A DNA stretch of 64,000 bases from Impatiens glandulifera (Eukaryota > Streptophyta > Magnoliopsida > Ericales > Balsaminaceae), in NCBI RefSeq assembly GCF_907164915.1, contig NC_061863.1, positions 26,455,710 through 26,519,709 of the forward strand. Direction: 5' to 3'. Position 1 is the stretch's first letter, and the number at the start of each line of letters is the position of its first letter. The notes under the pieces were generated by a model, which did not search any database, was not told the origin of the DNA, and saw nothing but the letters and a program-made list of their open reading frames with translations. This document shows positions 12,515 through 23,089 of this stretch, piece after piece. The position numbers were made by a program, and so were the translations under genes.

Positions 12515-13625
12515 ATCTTCAGAAGATTATCCTCCAATCTTCCTTCTTAGAGCTTTCTTGTATCACCTCAGATTCCTTAGAATCTTCCTCTTCTCTTGCC
12601 ATGAAGCAAGCAACCTCTTCATCATCACTATCACTGGATGATGAATAATATGAGTTACTTTGAATCCACTTGTCCTTGTTGTCTGCCTCCATGAGGGCTT
12701 TCAGCTTGCCTTCATTGTCTTTCTTCTTCTCATCACGTTTCAATTTTCTGCACTCCAACTTGTAATCACCTAGAATACCACAGTTAAAACACCTAACATT
12801 ATCTTTTTATTTAGCTTTATCATCATTGGTATTATTTGAAGAGCTTGAGTTAGAAATGCTCTTCTTCATGTATTTCCCGAATTTCTTCACGAGAAGAGCC
12901 ATTGCGTCATTGCTGAGTTGTTGGGCAGACGCTTTTTCTTCGTTGGCAACTGGTGACTCCCCGGAAGACACCAAAGCCTTGGTAATGATGGCGGATTTGG
13001 GGTGCTCTTATTCATTTCTTGAGTTCAACTTGAACTCATAGGCCTTCAGATCGACAAGCAAGTCGAAGAACTCCATCTTATTGAGGTCTTTGGACTCCCT
13101 CATCGCATAAGTCTTGATGTCCCACTCTCTAGGAAAAGCTCGCATGACCTTTATAGCAATCTCTCTATTTCAGTAGGACTTGGCTAGAATGGATAGGGTG
13201 GTGATAATCTAACTGAATCTTGCATCAAACATAGTCATCGTCTCTCCTGGACACATCTTGAAGTTGTCAAACTACTGAGTGGTAACTGTAATCTTGTTCT
13301 CTTTAGTTTGCACGCTGCCTTCACAAATTTGAGTGAGTCTGTCCCAAATTTCTTTGGAAGACTCGCAAGATATGATGTAGTTGAACATGATATCGTCAAG
13401 GGATCTGTACATGACATCCATGGCTAAGTTGTTGAGGTTGTTCTTCCTCTTATCTTCATTTGTCCACTTAGACTTTTCTTTGTCGATCTTGATGGGTCCT
13501 TCAGTGACAACACACCACATGTCATCGTGCAAGGAAGTAAGATGGGCACGAACTCTCTTCTTCCACACCATGTAGTTTTCTTTCGAAAACATAGGAATCT
13601 TGGAGGAACTAGCATCTTACGACAT
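12515..13625 (-). pseudogene. Copia gag of element 1 (decayed)
   Basis: The ATG at 13625 opens MS-stop-DASSSKIPMF, followed by ENYMVWKKRVRAHL, VVTEGPIKIDKEKSKW, SSKEIWDRLTQICEG (to 13272), WDIKTYAMRESKDLNKM, DLKAYEFKLNSR and a zinc knuckle near 12745-12790. This order is the Copia gag (UBN2-type) capsid followed by a nucleocapsid knuckle. The knuckle reads CFNCGILGDYKLEC, with Asp where the zinc-binding His of CX2CX4HX4C belongs. An acidic Ser-rich tail DSDDEEVACFMA follows. At least six in-frame stops occur. The Copia-2 gag is clearly homologous. Confidence 0.85.
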
Positions 13626-13661
13626 GATTCAGGTTCTTGTTTCTTGAGAATAGAAAACAGG

Positions 13662-13673
13662 GCTCTAATACCA
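13662..13673 (-). promoter_or_regulatory. Primer-binding site of Copia-1 (tRNA-iMet type)
   Basis: Minus strand TGGTATTAGAGC, one change from the canonical TGGTATCAGAGC complementary to initiator tRNA-Met. It begins two bases inside the 5' LTR end. Confidence 0.85.
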
Positions 13674-13675
13674 AT

Positions 13676-15252
13676 TTATAGGATCAATGTAATCAATAAA
13701 GACGGGGTCTGACTATTGATAACAACTTTGGATAAACGAATTGATAGAAATCCTGTTAGGGATTAATATCTCTTTCTATTCTTCGCAAACCTTTACAAAC
13801 TCTTGAAAACAATTCAAGTACGGAACTGTTTGTTTAGATTTGAAGCTTTGAACCAAAAAGATTGTAAGGACTGAAAGTAAAGAACACAACAAGTTGTTTA
13901 TGGATGTTCGAAACTAACTCTCCTACGTTTCACTAATTTTCTTGAATCAAATACAACTTACTGAATAGCTAACACTCTGTTGAACAGAACACACTCTGTT
14001 GAACAGAACACACTCCGTTCAACTTACAACATGATCAATATATCTCTCAGCTAGACAATGTTTTTGATTCTCTCTCTTGAACTTGGAAAATTATGTACAA
14101 TCAGTAAGTGTAAGAGCAGATGAGTAAGATTGTAAAAATGAGCAGAGTAACAGGTGATTCGGCCATTATCCTTGAGCATCTATTTATAGGATAAGGACAC
14201 CAATGGTCGAATCTTCTTCCTGGACATGTGGCACGCGCCCATAGGATGGCCGCCTAAAGGACAAAGTACAAGAGACTCTGGGCTTCTAGAACATGGACGT
14301 AGTGAATGGTAGTGTGTGGGATATCCTTCTGCAACTGTCCTGTACTGAACAAGTAGTGGGAGGAATCTTCGCATACGTGGCGTTCATTCATTGGATGTAA
14401 ATAGCTGGCATACTAGATTTCAAGAGAAAGTGGAGCAGGTATAGCGTACAGCTAGTTGATTGTGGGTAAACGTATGCTAACTTCAAACGGCTGCTGAACC
14501 GAGGCAATAAACGTGCTCCATTAGACTGCCAAGTCTAAGGGAGTTAGATGCCAATGTCTAACATCGAGTTCCATTAGACTACCACGTCTAATGGTGTTAG
14601 ACTGCAACTTCTAACTTCACATCCCATTAGACTTACCACATTTAATGGAGTTAGACTGCAGCGTCTAACTACATATCACTTCAGACTAATCTGAAGGAGT
14701 TAGACGCCCACGTCTAACTACATGTCTATTAGACTTGCATGTCTAACTATGTATCTGTTAGACTTGCACGTCTAACTACGTATCTATTAGACTGACACGT
14801 CTAACTACGTATCTATTTGACTTGCACGTCTAATTACGTATCTGTTAAACTGACACGTCTAACTACATATCTGTTAGACTTGCACGTCTAACTACGTATC
14901 TATTAGACTAGCACGTCTAACTACGTATTTGTTAGACTGACACGTCTAACTATGTATTTGTTAGACTTGCACGTCTAACTACATATCTGTTAGACTGACA
15001 TGTCTAACTACGTATCTGTTAGACTGACACGTCTAACTACGTAACACGTCTAATTAGCATGCTTAGACCACGTCTAAGTTAGTTAAATCTGATGCACCTA
15101 CATAGAAACAACTAGACAACTTAGCTTCGTTCATATCTAAACATCATCAAAACTTAATTGATTAATATTTAGCATTTTCTGTTAATTAACTCTTTACTTA
15201 ATCTTTTCAAACAATTTCTTCTAAGTTAATTAACTCTTAATTTTTCCCAACA
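13676..15252 (-). repeat. 5' LTR of Copia-1
   Basis: Matches 6607-8084 over its length with many substitutions. A TATA-like box CCTATAAATAG on the minus strand (near 14181-14191) probably starts element transcription. The terminal CA of the LTR has decayed at 13676-13677. Confidence 0.9.
14515..15060. repeat. Dyad array in the 5' LTR of Copia-1
   Basis: The longest of the three arrays, with more than a dozen TTAGAC...GTCTAA units, mostly at 28-bp spacing with CTACGTATCTG-type spacers. It explains most of the extra length of this LTR over its partner. Confidence 0.88.
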
Positions 15253-17352
15253 GAATGGATATGGCAAGAAAAACATATCGCCACGTGTGACTTTCAAAAT
15301 TGACGTTAGAAAATCTTTTGACTCGATTAGATGGGGATCAATCCACGAATCCTCCTTGCTACAGGTTTTCCAATTATTTTGATTGATTGAATTATGTAAG
15401 GTGTTTCCACTCCTCACTTTGTTGTGAGTGTGAATGGTATTCATGGAGGTTTTTTCAAGGGTGAAAGTGGAGTAAGGCAAGGAGACCCTATATCTCCTTA
15501 ACTTTTTGTCTTAATAATGGAAATTCTTGAGTGCATTTTAAAAATATTTCTAAGAAGTCATCATTTCAAAATTTACCCGTACTACAAAGAAGAAGCAATA
15601 ACCCATATATGTTTTGCAGATGATCTATTTTTTGTGGCTTATGCGAATGTTGAATATGTTAGTATAATCAAAGAAGCTCTAACAATCTTTTCGAGTATTA
15701 TAGGTTTATACATCAACGAGGACAAAAGTTAGGCTTTTTATGAAGGGGTTAATGAAGAAAGGAAAGAAAATATATTCAATATTATGGAAATCAAGGAAGG
15801 TGAACTACTAGTAAAATACCTTGGAGTACCACTATCATCAAAATAACTCCGATATAATCACTTCAGACAACTAGTAGAAAATGTTAGAAATTCTGTCTTG
15901 GGTTGGGCTACGAAAAAAACTGTCTTATGCAGGTAGAATCGAGCTCGTTAAAAGATTTATCTTTGGAATTATTGGCTACTGGGCACAACATATAATCATC
16001 CCAAAGAAAGTAATGACTGAACTCGATAGAATCATGAGAGACTACATCTGGGGAACACAAGGCAAAGGAGGCAAAAAAGTCAAATGGGAGGATGTTTGCA
16101 CTCCCATAGAAGAAGGTGGACTGGGAATAAAAAGTTGTATTGAATAGAACAAAGCCCTCACCATCAGGAGCTTATGGGAGTTGGAGCAAAAAGAGGACTC
16201 CCTATGGGTCAAATGGGTTCATACAAAATTTATGAAAGAAGAGCAGAGTATATGGACACGAAACATCAATGAAAGAATGACATGATAATTGAAGAAGATC
16301 CTAAAATCAAGAAAATATTCCTTTCAAATGGTGAAAAACACAATTGAAAATGGAAGAGGGGTACTATTCTGGCATGATTCTTGGATGGATAATATTCTCA
16401 TTATATCCAATGAAGAAATGCAAAGAAACAGAGTTAGAAGAGAATACATCAAGTACTCATTTATAGACGTCTATCATGGTAATTGTGATTCACTTTTGAG
16501 ACGTATTCCAAAAGGTGATAGAATCCTAAACCTAATAAGGCAGAAGCAACTCAATGAAAGAAATGATGAAATATGCTGGAAAACAGAAAGCAATGAGAAG
16601 TTCATTACAGGAAAGACATGGGAAATGGTTAGAACAATAGGACATGAGGTAGATTGACATTATGTGGTATGGTCTCCAAAAATTATTCCTCGTCACCAAT
16701 TTATTCTCTAGTTGATATATAGGAAAAAATTGACAACAAAAGACAAAATTCGAAAATACATAAACATTCTTGATATCAATAGTGTCTTATGTTCGGATAT
16801 TGAGGAAAACATAAACCATTTATTTGGGGAATGCTCTTTTGTAATATAAATCTAGAGGAGGTATTATGCAAACATGAACATCATCAACTTTCCAAGAATA
16901 TGGGAAGAAATCCAAGAGTGGGTGAATAATAAAGCAAAAGGAATATCGTTCTATATAAGTATGTTGAAATGCTACTTTGGAGTAGTAATCTACAATATCT
17001 GGAAAGAAAGAAATTCAAGAACTCACAGTGGAAGAAGTAGAACCGCTGAAGATATTTGGAGAGATATATTTTCAAATGGAAATGAACTCATTCAATCTTG
17101 AAGAGGAATCGAAAAGAATGAAGAGAATAGAAAAACTCTGGCAGATATGGGATATGTTGTTTGAGAAAGTCACAAATAGAATAAAAATAAAAATGCTATA
17201 GGCGCTAATTGATTGTTGTCTGTAATTCAATTATTGTTTCATTGTCAAATATAAAAATTTTATAGATCTGATCTTAAACTTTTGTATTTTTTTTCCCTAT
17301 TTTGGATTTTTTTTTAATGAAATGGCACTAAGCTGTTACCCAAAAAAAAAAA
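15253..17352 (+). pseudogene. LINE ORF2, 3' part: reverse transcriptase core, zf-RVT region and poly-A end
   Basis: Continues the LINE from 6606. Blocks in order are GVRQGDPISP (near 15470-15500), the RT active-site block CFADDLFFVAYANVE (near 15610-15655), YLGVPLSSK (near 15815), AGRIELVKRFIFGIIGYWAQ (near 15930), GGKKVKWEDVC, GRGVLFWHDSWMDN (near 16345) and a zf-RVT-like block ENINHLFGECSF (near 16808-16842). The 3' end is GCTGTTACCC followed by a poly-A tract ending near 17352, typical of plant L1 elements. Stops and frame changes are frequent. No target duplication was identified because the 5' end is unclear. Confidence 0.87.
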
Positions 17353-17795
17353 ATTAAAAAATTTAAATTAGAAATAATAAAAATGTCGTGGCGGCAAGAT
17401 GCTTCAAACAACACATACTGTGGTGTTTCCTGTATGAGGCATCTTGAAACATATATATGAGATGCCAAAAAATGGTATTATATGTATCACTAGTAAAAAT
17501 GTAAGTGTTAAACATATATTATTTATTTTCACTGCTTTATTGATGTCTTTATATATATATATATATATTTTTCTCCTGAAGGTCTTAGAAACACTAAAAA
17601 CTCTCCGAATAAAATATATTTATCAGATTCTGACTTCGGAACTCAATACGAACAAAGGGAATATGCTGAAATTATCCAAAAAATTGCAATAATTAAGTAG
17701 TTAAAAGTTATACATCATTAAGATTTGTGATAGTTAAGATTTTTATATTATTAATTATATTGAAGGTATATTTTTAATACAAATTATTATGTTAT
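17353..17795. other. AT-rich spacer, no gene recognised
   Basis: AT-rich with a short TA run near 17552-17568. The 82-codon reading frame here has no recognisable domain. This stretch may include the left end of the Mutator-like region that follows; I could not place a terminus. Confidence 0.4.
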
Positions 17796-18910
17796 TATTG
17801 TTAACTCACCTGTCTAAGGTGAAGAGCGCTTCACTTATATGTTATAACGATCAAATTAACAAAATATTGTTAATTAAAAAAATGTTTGTTAAATAAAAAT
17901 ATATTTTTAATTAAAAAAATTAATAATTTAAAAAAGATTGTTAAATAAAAAAAATTAAAGAGCGTATGTGCACTCCACTTGTTTGTCTTAACGATTTAAG
18001 GTGAAGCGCGCCTCACTTGTGTGCTATAACGATATATCTGTACGTATGCTCTAAGTGAAACGCGATATCACTTATTTTTTATTTACCAATCTCTTTTTTA
18101 TTTTACAATCTTTTATTTATTTAACAATATTTTATTTATTTAAAAATCTATTTTCTAATTGACGATCTATTTTTTAATTAATAATCTTTATTTATTTAAT
18201 AATATTTTGTTTAAGTAACAATTTTTTTTTATTTAACCATCTTATTTTTATTTAATAATCATTATTTATTTAACAATATTTTTTTATTTAACAACTTATT
18301 TTTTAATTAACCATCTTTTTTTAAGTAATAATGTTTTTAAAATTATAATCTTATTAACACTATGAGGTGAAGCGTACTTCACATGTCCGTCTGTACCTTC
18401 TAATGTGAAGCACGCTCCTAGATGAAACGCGATTCACTTGACTATCTGTATGCTCTAAGGTGAAGCGCACTATTAGGTGGAGTGCGCTTCACATGTTTGT
18501 ACGCTCTATCAAGTGAAGTGCTTCACTTGTTTGTCTTAACGATATAACGTGAAACACACTCTAAGATGAAGTGTGTTTCACTTGTCTGTCTTAACGATCT
18601 AAAGTGAAGAGCGCTCTTAGGTGACTCACTCCCAAGTGATGCGCTCCCAAGTAAAGCACGTGTCATCTTTATGTCTGTACGCTCTAAGTGTCTGTATGCT
18701 CTAAGTGAAGCGCTATCATTTTTTCACTTAACAATATTTTTTTATTTAACAATATTTTTTTAATTAAAAATATTTTTTTAATAATCAATTTTTTTTTATT
18801 TAATATTCTTTTTTAATTAACAACTATTAGGTCAAGCACGCTTCACTTGTATGTGTGTACGTTCTAAGGTGAAGCGCGCTCTCAAGTGAAGCGTGCTTCA
18901 CCTGTCGCTG
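17796..18910. repeat. Array of GTGAAGCGCGCTTCAC-type palindromes (left of FAR1 region 1)
   Basis: Repeated variants of the palindrome GTGAAGCGCGCTTCAC, often preceded by CTCTAAG and followed by TTGTCTGTACG or TTGTCTTAACGAT, alternate with AT-rich stretches. Spacing is irregular. Similar units occur at 25440-25720. The two arrays bracket a Gypsy insertion and a FAR1-type transposase pseudogene, so they may be subterminal repeats of one Mutator-like element. Confidence 0.75.
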
Positions 18911-19269
18911 CTTTACTTTTTCTCATTGAGCTATTATACTACTTTTTAGCTAATATAAATAAAATTATATGTATAAATTTAAGTATTACATATAATCATG
19001 AGTGATATGAATAATTTGAATTAAATTAGTCTAAAATGAAATAAATAATATTAAGGAGAAATTGATATTTTTAGATCCTCGTGGTCTATTGTTTACACGT
19101 ATTCAACCCTATATGAGAAAGTTGAGATGACAAAAGTACGTTAAATGGAGTATCAACATTAATGCTCAAACTTTCATTCCAATGTTGTGGATTTGATACT
19201 ATAGTAGTTGTTAGTATTGAAATTGAAGGCTGAAAAAGTTAAACAATTAAAGAATTGTTAGTAGATAAT

Positions 19270-20014
19270 TGTCACGTCCCATTTGTATGGGGTGCAAACA
19301 TCAAGCCACGAGGTGCATGTCCAGGATATTCCAAGATACAAGTCTATACAATCTGTGCTCAAGGGGCTTGTGCACAGATACGAGGGACCGTGTGGGGAAT
19401 GTTTCAAGGACGAGGTTGAAGAGTATCAGGCCAAGGTCGAACCGTGGACGGCCACGACTAAGGTGGGGGAGTATGTCATGGCCCATTAGAGTCACGACTC
19501 AATCCAGGGGATGTCGAGGCTCATTAAAGTCTTGGCCCAATAGCGCGCAAATCTTCTTAACCCAAGGAGAGGCCCAGTTGCCTATGTGGGCCCAACGAAT
19601 CTTCTAATCAAGGAAGAGATTGGAAGATAATCTAATTAAGGAAGGGATTGGAAGAGATATTCTAATAAAGGAAGGGATTAGAATATATATTCTAATTAAG
19701 GAAGAGATTACAAGAGATATTCTAAATTAGGTAGGGATATTCTTGCTATGGAAGCAATATCCTAAATTAGTGTAATTAAATTGTAATTAGACGTAATTCC
19801 TAATTTAATACGTGTAACTCCTATAAATACCCTGAAGGTATTCCATTGTAATTATCAAGCATTCTTTCAATATATTCTTATTCTCAATAGTTTTCTCTCT
19901 CTAAGTTCTTTCTTGCGTTTGAGTCTTCTTGCATTGTGTTTAGAAAGGCTTTCTAAGCTAGAATCAGGGTCGATTTAGCTTAGTGCCGCACGGGTCGAAT
20001 TTTAGCCCGTGACA
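19270..20014 (+). repeat. 5' LTR of Gypsy-1
   Basis: Begins TGTCACGTCCCATTTG and ends TTTTAGCCCGTGACA. A TATA box CTATAAATAC lies at 19821-19830. Near 19458-19474 there is an internal copy of GGTGGGGGAGTATGTCA, the same string that forms the polypurine tract and LTR start at 22328-22344. Confidence 0.95.
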
Positions 20015-20016
20015 AG

Positions 20017-20028
20017 TGGTATCAGAGC
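20017..20028 (+). promoter_or_regulatory. Primer-binding site of Gypsy-1 (tRNA-iMet)
   Basis: TGGTATCAGAGC, a perfect match to the canonical initiator tRNA-Met site, two bases after the LTR end. Confidence 0.93.
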
Positions 20029-20060
20029 AAGGTTGTATTTCCGCATTCAAGCTGCAAGAA

Positions 20061-22338
20061 ATGGATTCACGAACTACCGTCACTAAGGTTCCGACCGGCC
20101 AACATAAGGACAAGGGATCCAAGAGGGATAAGTCCGTCGAGAGAGGTGCTGCCATGGAAGCGCGGGTGACCCGGCTTGAAGAAGGCATGAGCGATCACCA
20201 AGAAGCTCTCGAAGTGTTTAGCGCGGTGGCCGAGAAGGTGACGATGTTGGACGAATATGCTGAAAAGTTGGAGAATGAGTTAACGGGGATCATTAACGGT
20301 TCGAATCGTAGCATTCGTGACGAAGTGCTGGGATCGGTTCGAGTGGAGATTAATGACATCTGCCAGAAGGTGCTTGATCCAATCCGGGGAGAAGTCCATG
20401 CGATGGTCGAGACCCTCAAGAGAGAGATCTTGGGGAGGCTAGAATCGATGGAAAGGCGGATTGCGAGGAATGGAGGGGAACATAGAGGTGCGGCACCTCA
20501 ACGGATGGATGTTCCTAAGCCAACTGCATTCAAAGGCTCGAGGAGTGCAAGGGAAGTGGAGGACTTCCTTTGGAACATGGAGAGGTACTTTCGGGCATCA
20601 AGCATACTTGATGATCGTGACAAATTGGAGACGGCACCTTTCTTCCTATAAGAGATGGCGTTGCTGTGGTGGAGGAGGCGAGAAGGAGATATTGAACGAG
20701 GGACCTTGAGGATGGAAACGTGGGAAGACTTCAAGACCGAGTTCAAACGCCAATTCTTCCCAGAGAATGCCGAGTACGAGGCAAGGAAAAGGTTGAGTCA
20801 ACTTGTACACAAAGGAACCATCAAGGAGTATGTGAAGGAATTCCAGGAGTTGATGCTCGAGTTACCTAGTCTAACGGAACAGGAGACACTGTTCGCGTTT
20901 GTTAATGGCCTCAAGACTTGGGCACAATTGGAGCTGCAAAGGGCCAAAGTGCGGGACGTTTCCGAGGCAATAGCGGTTGCAGAAAGACTGATAGAGCTCA
21001 AAGTGTCTGTGGACAGGCCGAAGTTCATCAGGGATGATGGGGAAGAAGGTGGGGGAGACCGCCCACAGGACCAGGAGAAATGTGGGGGAGACCGTTCATC
21101 TAAGAAGGGGAATGCACATAAAAACTCAGGGAGGCAAGCCGACGAGTCGGAGAAGCCAAGAGCCTGTTATATTTGTGGTGCCCATAATCACATAAAGTTT
21201 ATGTGCCCGTTTAAGGGGGAAAAGGTTGCAGCAGTTAAAGGAACTAAGTCCTCTGATGAGGAAGAAGAGACTCAAATAGGATCCTTAAGACTGCTCAATG
21301 CCGTGAAGACTAGTGTTGCGAAGCCGGACAAGGGAACAAGGAGGGGCTCTTTGTTTGTGGAAGCTTGGATCGGGGGAAAGCGCATCAAGGCACTAGTAGA
21401 CACAGGGGCTACGCACAACTTCATTCGAGAAGGAGTAGCCAAGGCGTTGGGTCTGCAGATCAGCCCAACAAGAGGGACGGTGAAGTCCTTCGATGTAGCC
21501 AAGCCGGTAAATGGGGAGGCTAGGAGAGTGCACACCAGGATCGGAGGCTGGAATGGGATAGTCTCATTTACCTTGGTCCCAATGGAAGACTACGACGTAG
21601 TGTTGGGACTTGAATGGTGCGATCAGGTACGCGCTTGCATAATGCCTTATTCCGATTCCTTAATCATTTTGGATCACGGGAAGACTAGCGTGATTCCAAC
21701 AAGGAGAGAATCAGAGGGAATAAGCAGGTTCTCGGCGATGCGATTCGTTCGAGGTCGCAAACGTGGTAAAGAGATATTTTCCACTTTTTCCAAGATGGAT
21801 GATGGGGACGGGTCCAAGGGAAAAGAAGAAGTACCCGAGGAAGTCCAAATAGCGTGTGTCGAAGCCTTCGAGGGGCTCAAGGCCAAAGACAACACACAAC
21901 CATCAGATCCACAAGGTTTGGCCACAGGCAACGTGGGCCAAAGTCAGTCTACCTTCACTCGCACCAAGTCCGTGGGAAAGGAAGTAGGTCGTGCTCAGGC
22001 ATATTCAGAGGGAGACACCGAGAATATGAAGAGAGGGGCAGATCTGAGAGGGTGTGTAGTTACGAAAGGGGACGATGGAAAGGGGGAAGTTGCCCCCGCA
22101 ATTATTGAAGTCTATGCGGTCTGTGTTCAAGGGGCTTGTGCACAGATTCAAGGGACTGTGTTCAATCGAGAGACGTGTGGGAAACGTCTTATATCGGTTA
22201 AGGTTGGCGACCATAAGTGCACCCGATGTCGTGACGTGCAAAGGGGGAGGAAGAGCGCTCAGGGGATGCCAGAAAGAAGATCATCATGCACCGGTTTAGG
22301 GTCGTGCCGAGGACGGTCACGACTTAGGTGGGGGAGTA
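20061..22338 (+). CDS. Gypsy gag-protease polyprotein with one in-frame stop
   Basis: The ATG at 20061 opens a charged, helical N-terminus. The retrotransposon gag capsid domain follows (PKPTAFKGSRSAREVEDFLW, then WETW-type ETWEDFKTEFKRQFFPENAEYEA). An intact CCHC knuckle CYICGAHNHIKFMC lies at 21165-21206, and a retropepsin-like protease with active site VDTGATHNFI has its DTG at 21399-21407. A single TAA at 20649-20651 interrupts gag just before EMALLWWRRR; otherwise the frame is open into the 3' LTR. The region past about 21,850 is low in recognisable domains. Gag assembles the particle and protease would process it. No pol follows. The stop may be a recent mutation or need readthrough; the sequence cannot tell. 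Confidence 0.85.
22325..22338 (+). promoter_or_regulatory. Polypurine tract of Gypsy-1
   Basis: TAGGTGGGGGAGTA immediately upstream of the 3' LTR start TGTCACG. Confidence 0.85.
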
Positions 22339-23083
22339 TGTCACGTCCCATTTGTATGGGGTGCAAACATCAAGCCACGAGGTGCATGTCCAGGATATTC
22401 CAAGATACAAGTCTATACAATCTGTGCTCAAGGGGCTTGTGCACAGATACGAGGGACCGTGTGGGGAATGTTTCAAGGACGAGGTTGAAGAGTATCAGGC
22501 CAAGGTCGAACCGTGGACGGCCACGACTAAGGTGGGGGAGTATGTCACGGCCCATTAGAGTCACGACTCAATCCAGGGGATGTCGAGGCTCATTAAAGTC
22601 TTGGCCCAATAGCGCGCAAATCTTCTTAAACCAAGGAGAGGCCCAGTTGCCTATGTGGGCCCAACGAATCTTCTAATCAAGGAAGAGATTGGAAGATAAT
22701 CTAATTAAGGAAGGGATTGGAAGAGATATTCTAATCAAGGAAGGGATTAGAATATATATTCTAATTAAGGAAGAGATTACAAGAGATATTCTAAATTAGG
22801 TAGGGATATTCTTGCTATGGAAGCAATATCCTAAATTAGTGTAATTAAATTGTAATTAGACGTAATTCCTAATTTAATACGTGTAACTCCTATAAATACC
22901 CTGAAGGTATTCCATTGTAATTATCAAGCATTCTTTCAATATATTCTTATTCTCAATAGTTTTCTCTCTCTAAGTTCTTTCTTGCGTTTGAGTCTTCTTG
23001 CATTGTGTTTAGAAAGGCTTTCTAAGCTAGAATCAGGGTCGATTTAGCTTAGTGCCGCACGGGTCGAATTTTAGCCCGTGACA
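22339..23083 (+). repeat. 3' LTR of Gypsy-1
   Basis: Nearly identical to the 5' LTR. The differences seen are C/T near 22547, a base in CTTCTTAAACCAAGG, and one in CTAATCAAGG. TATA box at 22890-22900. Confidence 0.95.
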
Positions 23084-23089
23084 TAATGC

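Larger units (their letters stand above)
6607..15252 (-). mobile_element. Copia element 1: non-autonomous LTR retrotransposon with gag and an extra ORF, no pol
   Basis: Two LTRs (6607-8084 and 13676-15252) bound an internal region of about 5.6 kb, flanked by a perfect 5-bp target duplication GAATG (6602-6606 and 15253-15257). On the minus strand the order is 5' LTR, tRNA-Met-type primer site, gag, a region of AGACGT dyads, a large extra gene, polypurine tract, 3' LTR. No protease, integrase, RT or RNase H block was found between gag and the extra gene. It is inserted in the RT region of a LINE, whose reading continues on both sides. It may have been mobilised by a pol-bearing relative such as the element at 28548-41925, whose gag, extra-gene domain and LTR core are similar. 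Confidence 0.92.
19270..23083 (+). mobile_element. Gypsy element 1: young gag-protease LTR retrotransposon lacking RT and integrase
   Basis: Two 745-bp LTRs (19270-20014 and 22339-23083) differ at only three positions I could find by eye, so insertion was recent. The flanks show a 4-base direct repeat TAAT (19266-19269 and 23084-23087). Internal sequence is 2.3 kb: a tRNA-Met primer site, gag, an aspartic protease, a variable tail and a polypurine tract. No RT, RNase H or integrase is present, so it resembles the TR-GAG class and would depend on a full-length partner. It is inserted just downstream of a minus-strand FAR1-type gene. Confidence 0.93.

Noticed and set aside
17374..17395. AATAAAAATGTCGTGGCGGC resembles the inner terminal block of the large Mutator-like element
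   Set aside because: The match is short and mostly A/T, and I found no partner on the right side near 25.7-26.4 kb, so it was not called a terminus.
21272..22241. Minus-strand frames over the Gypsy-1 gag-protease
   Set aside because: Antisense shadows of a clear plus-strand polyprotein with CCHC and DTG motifs.
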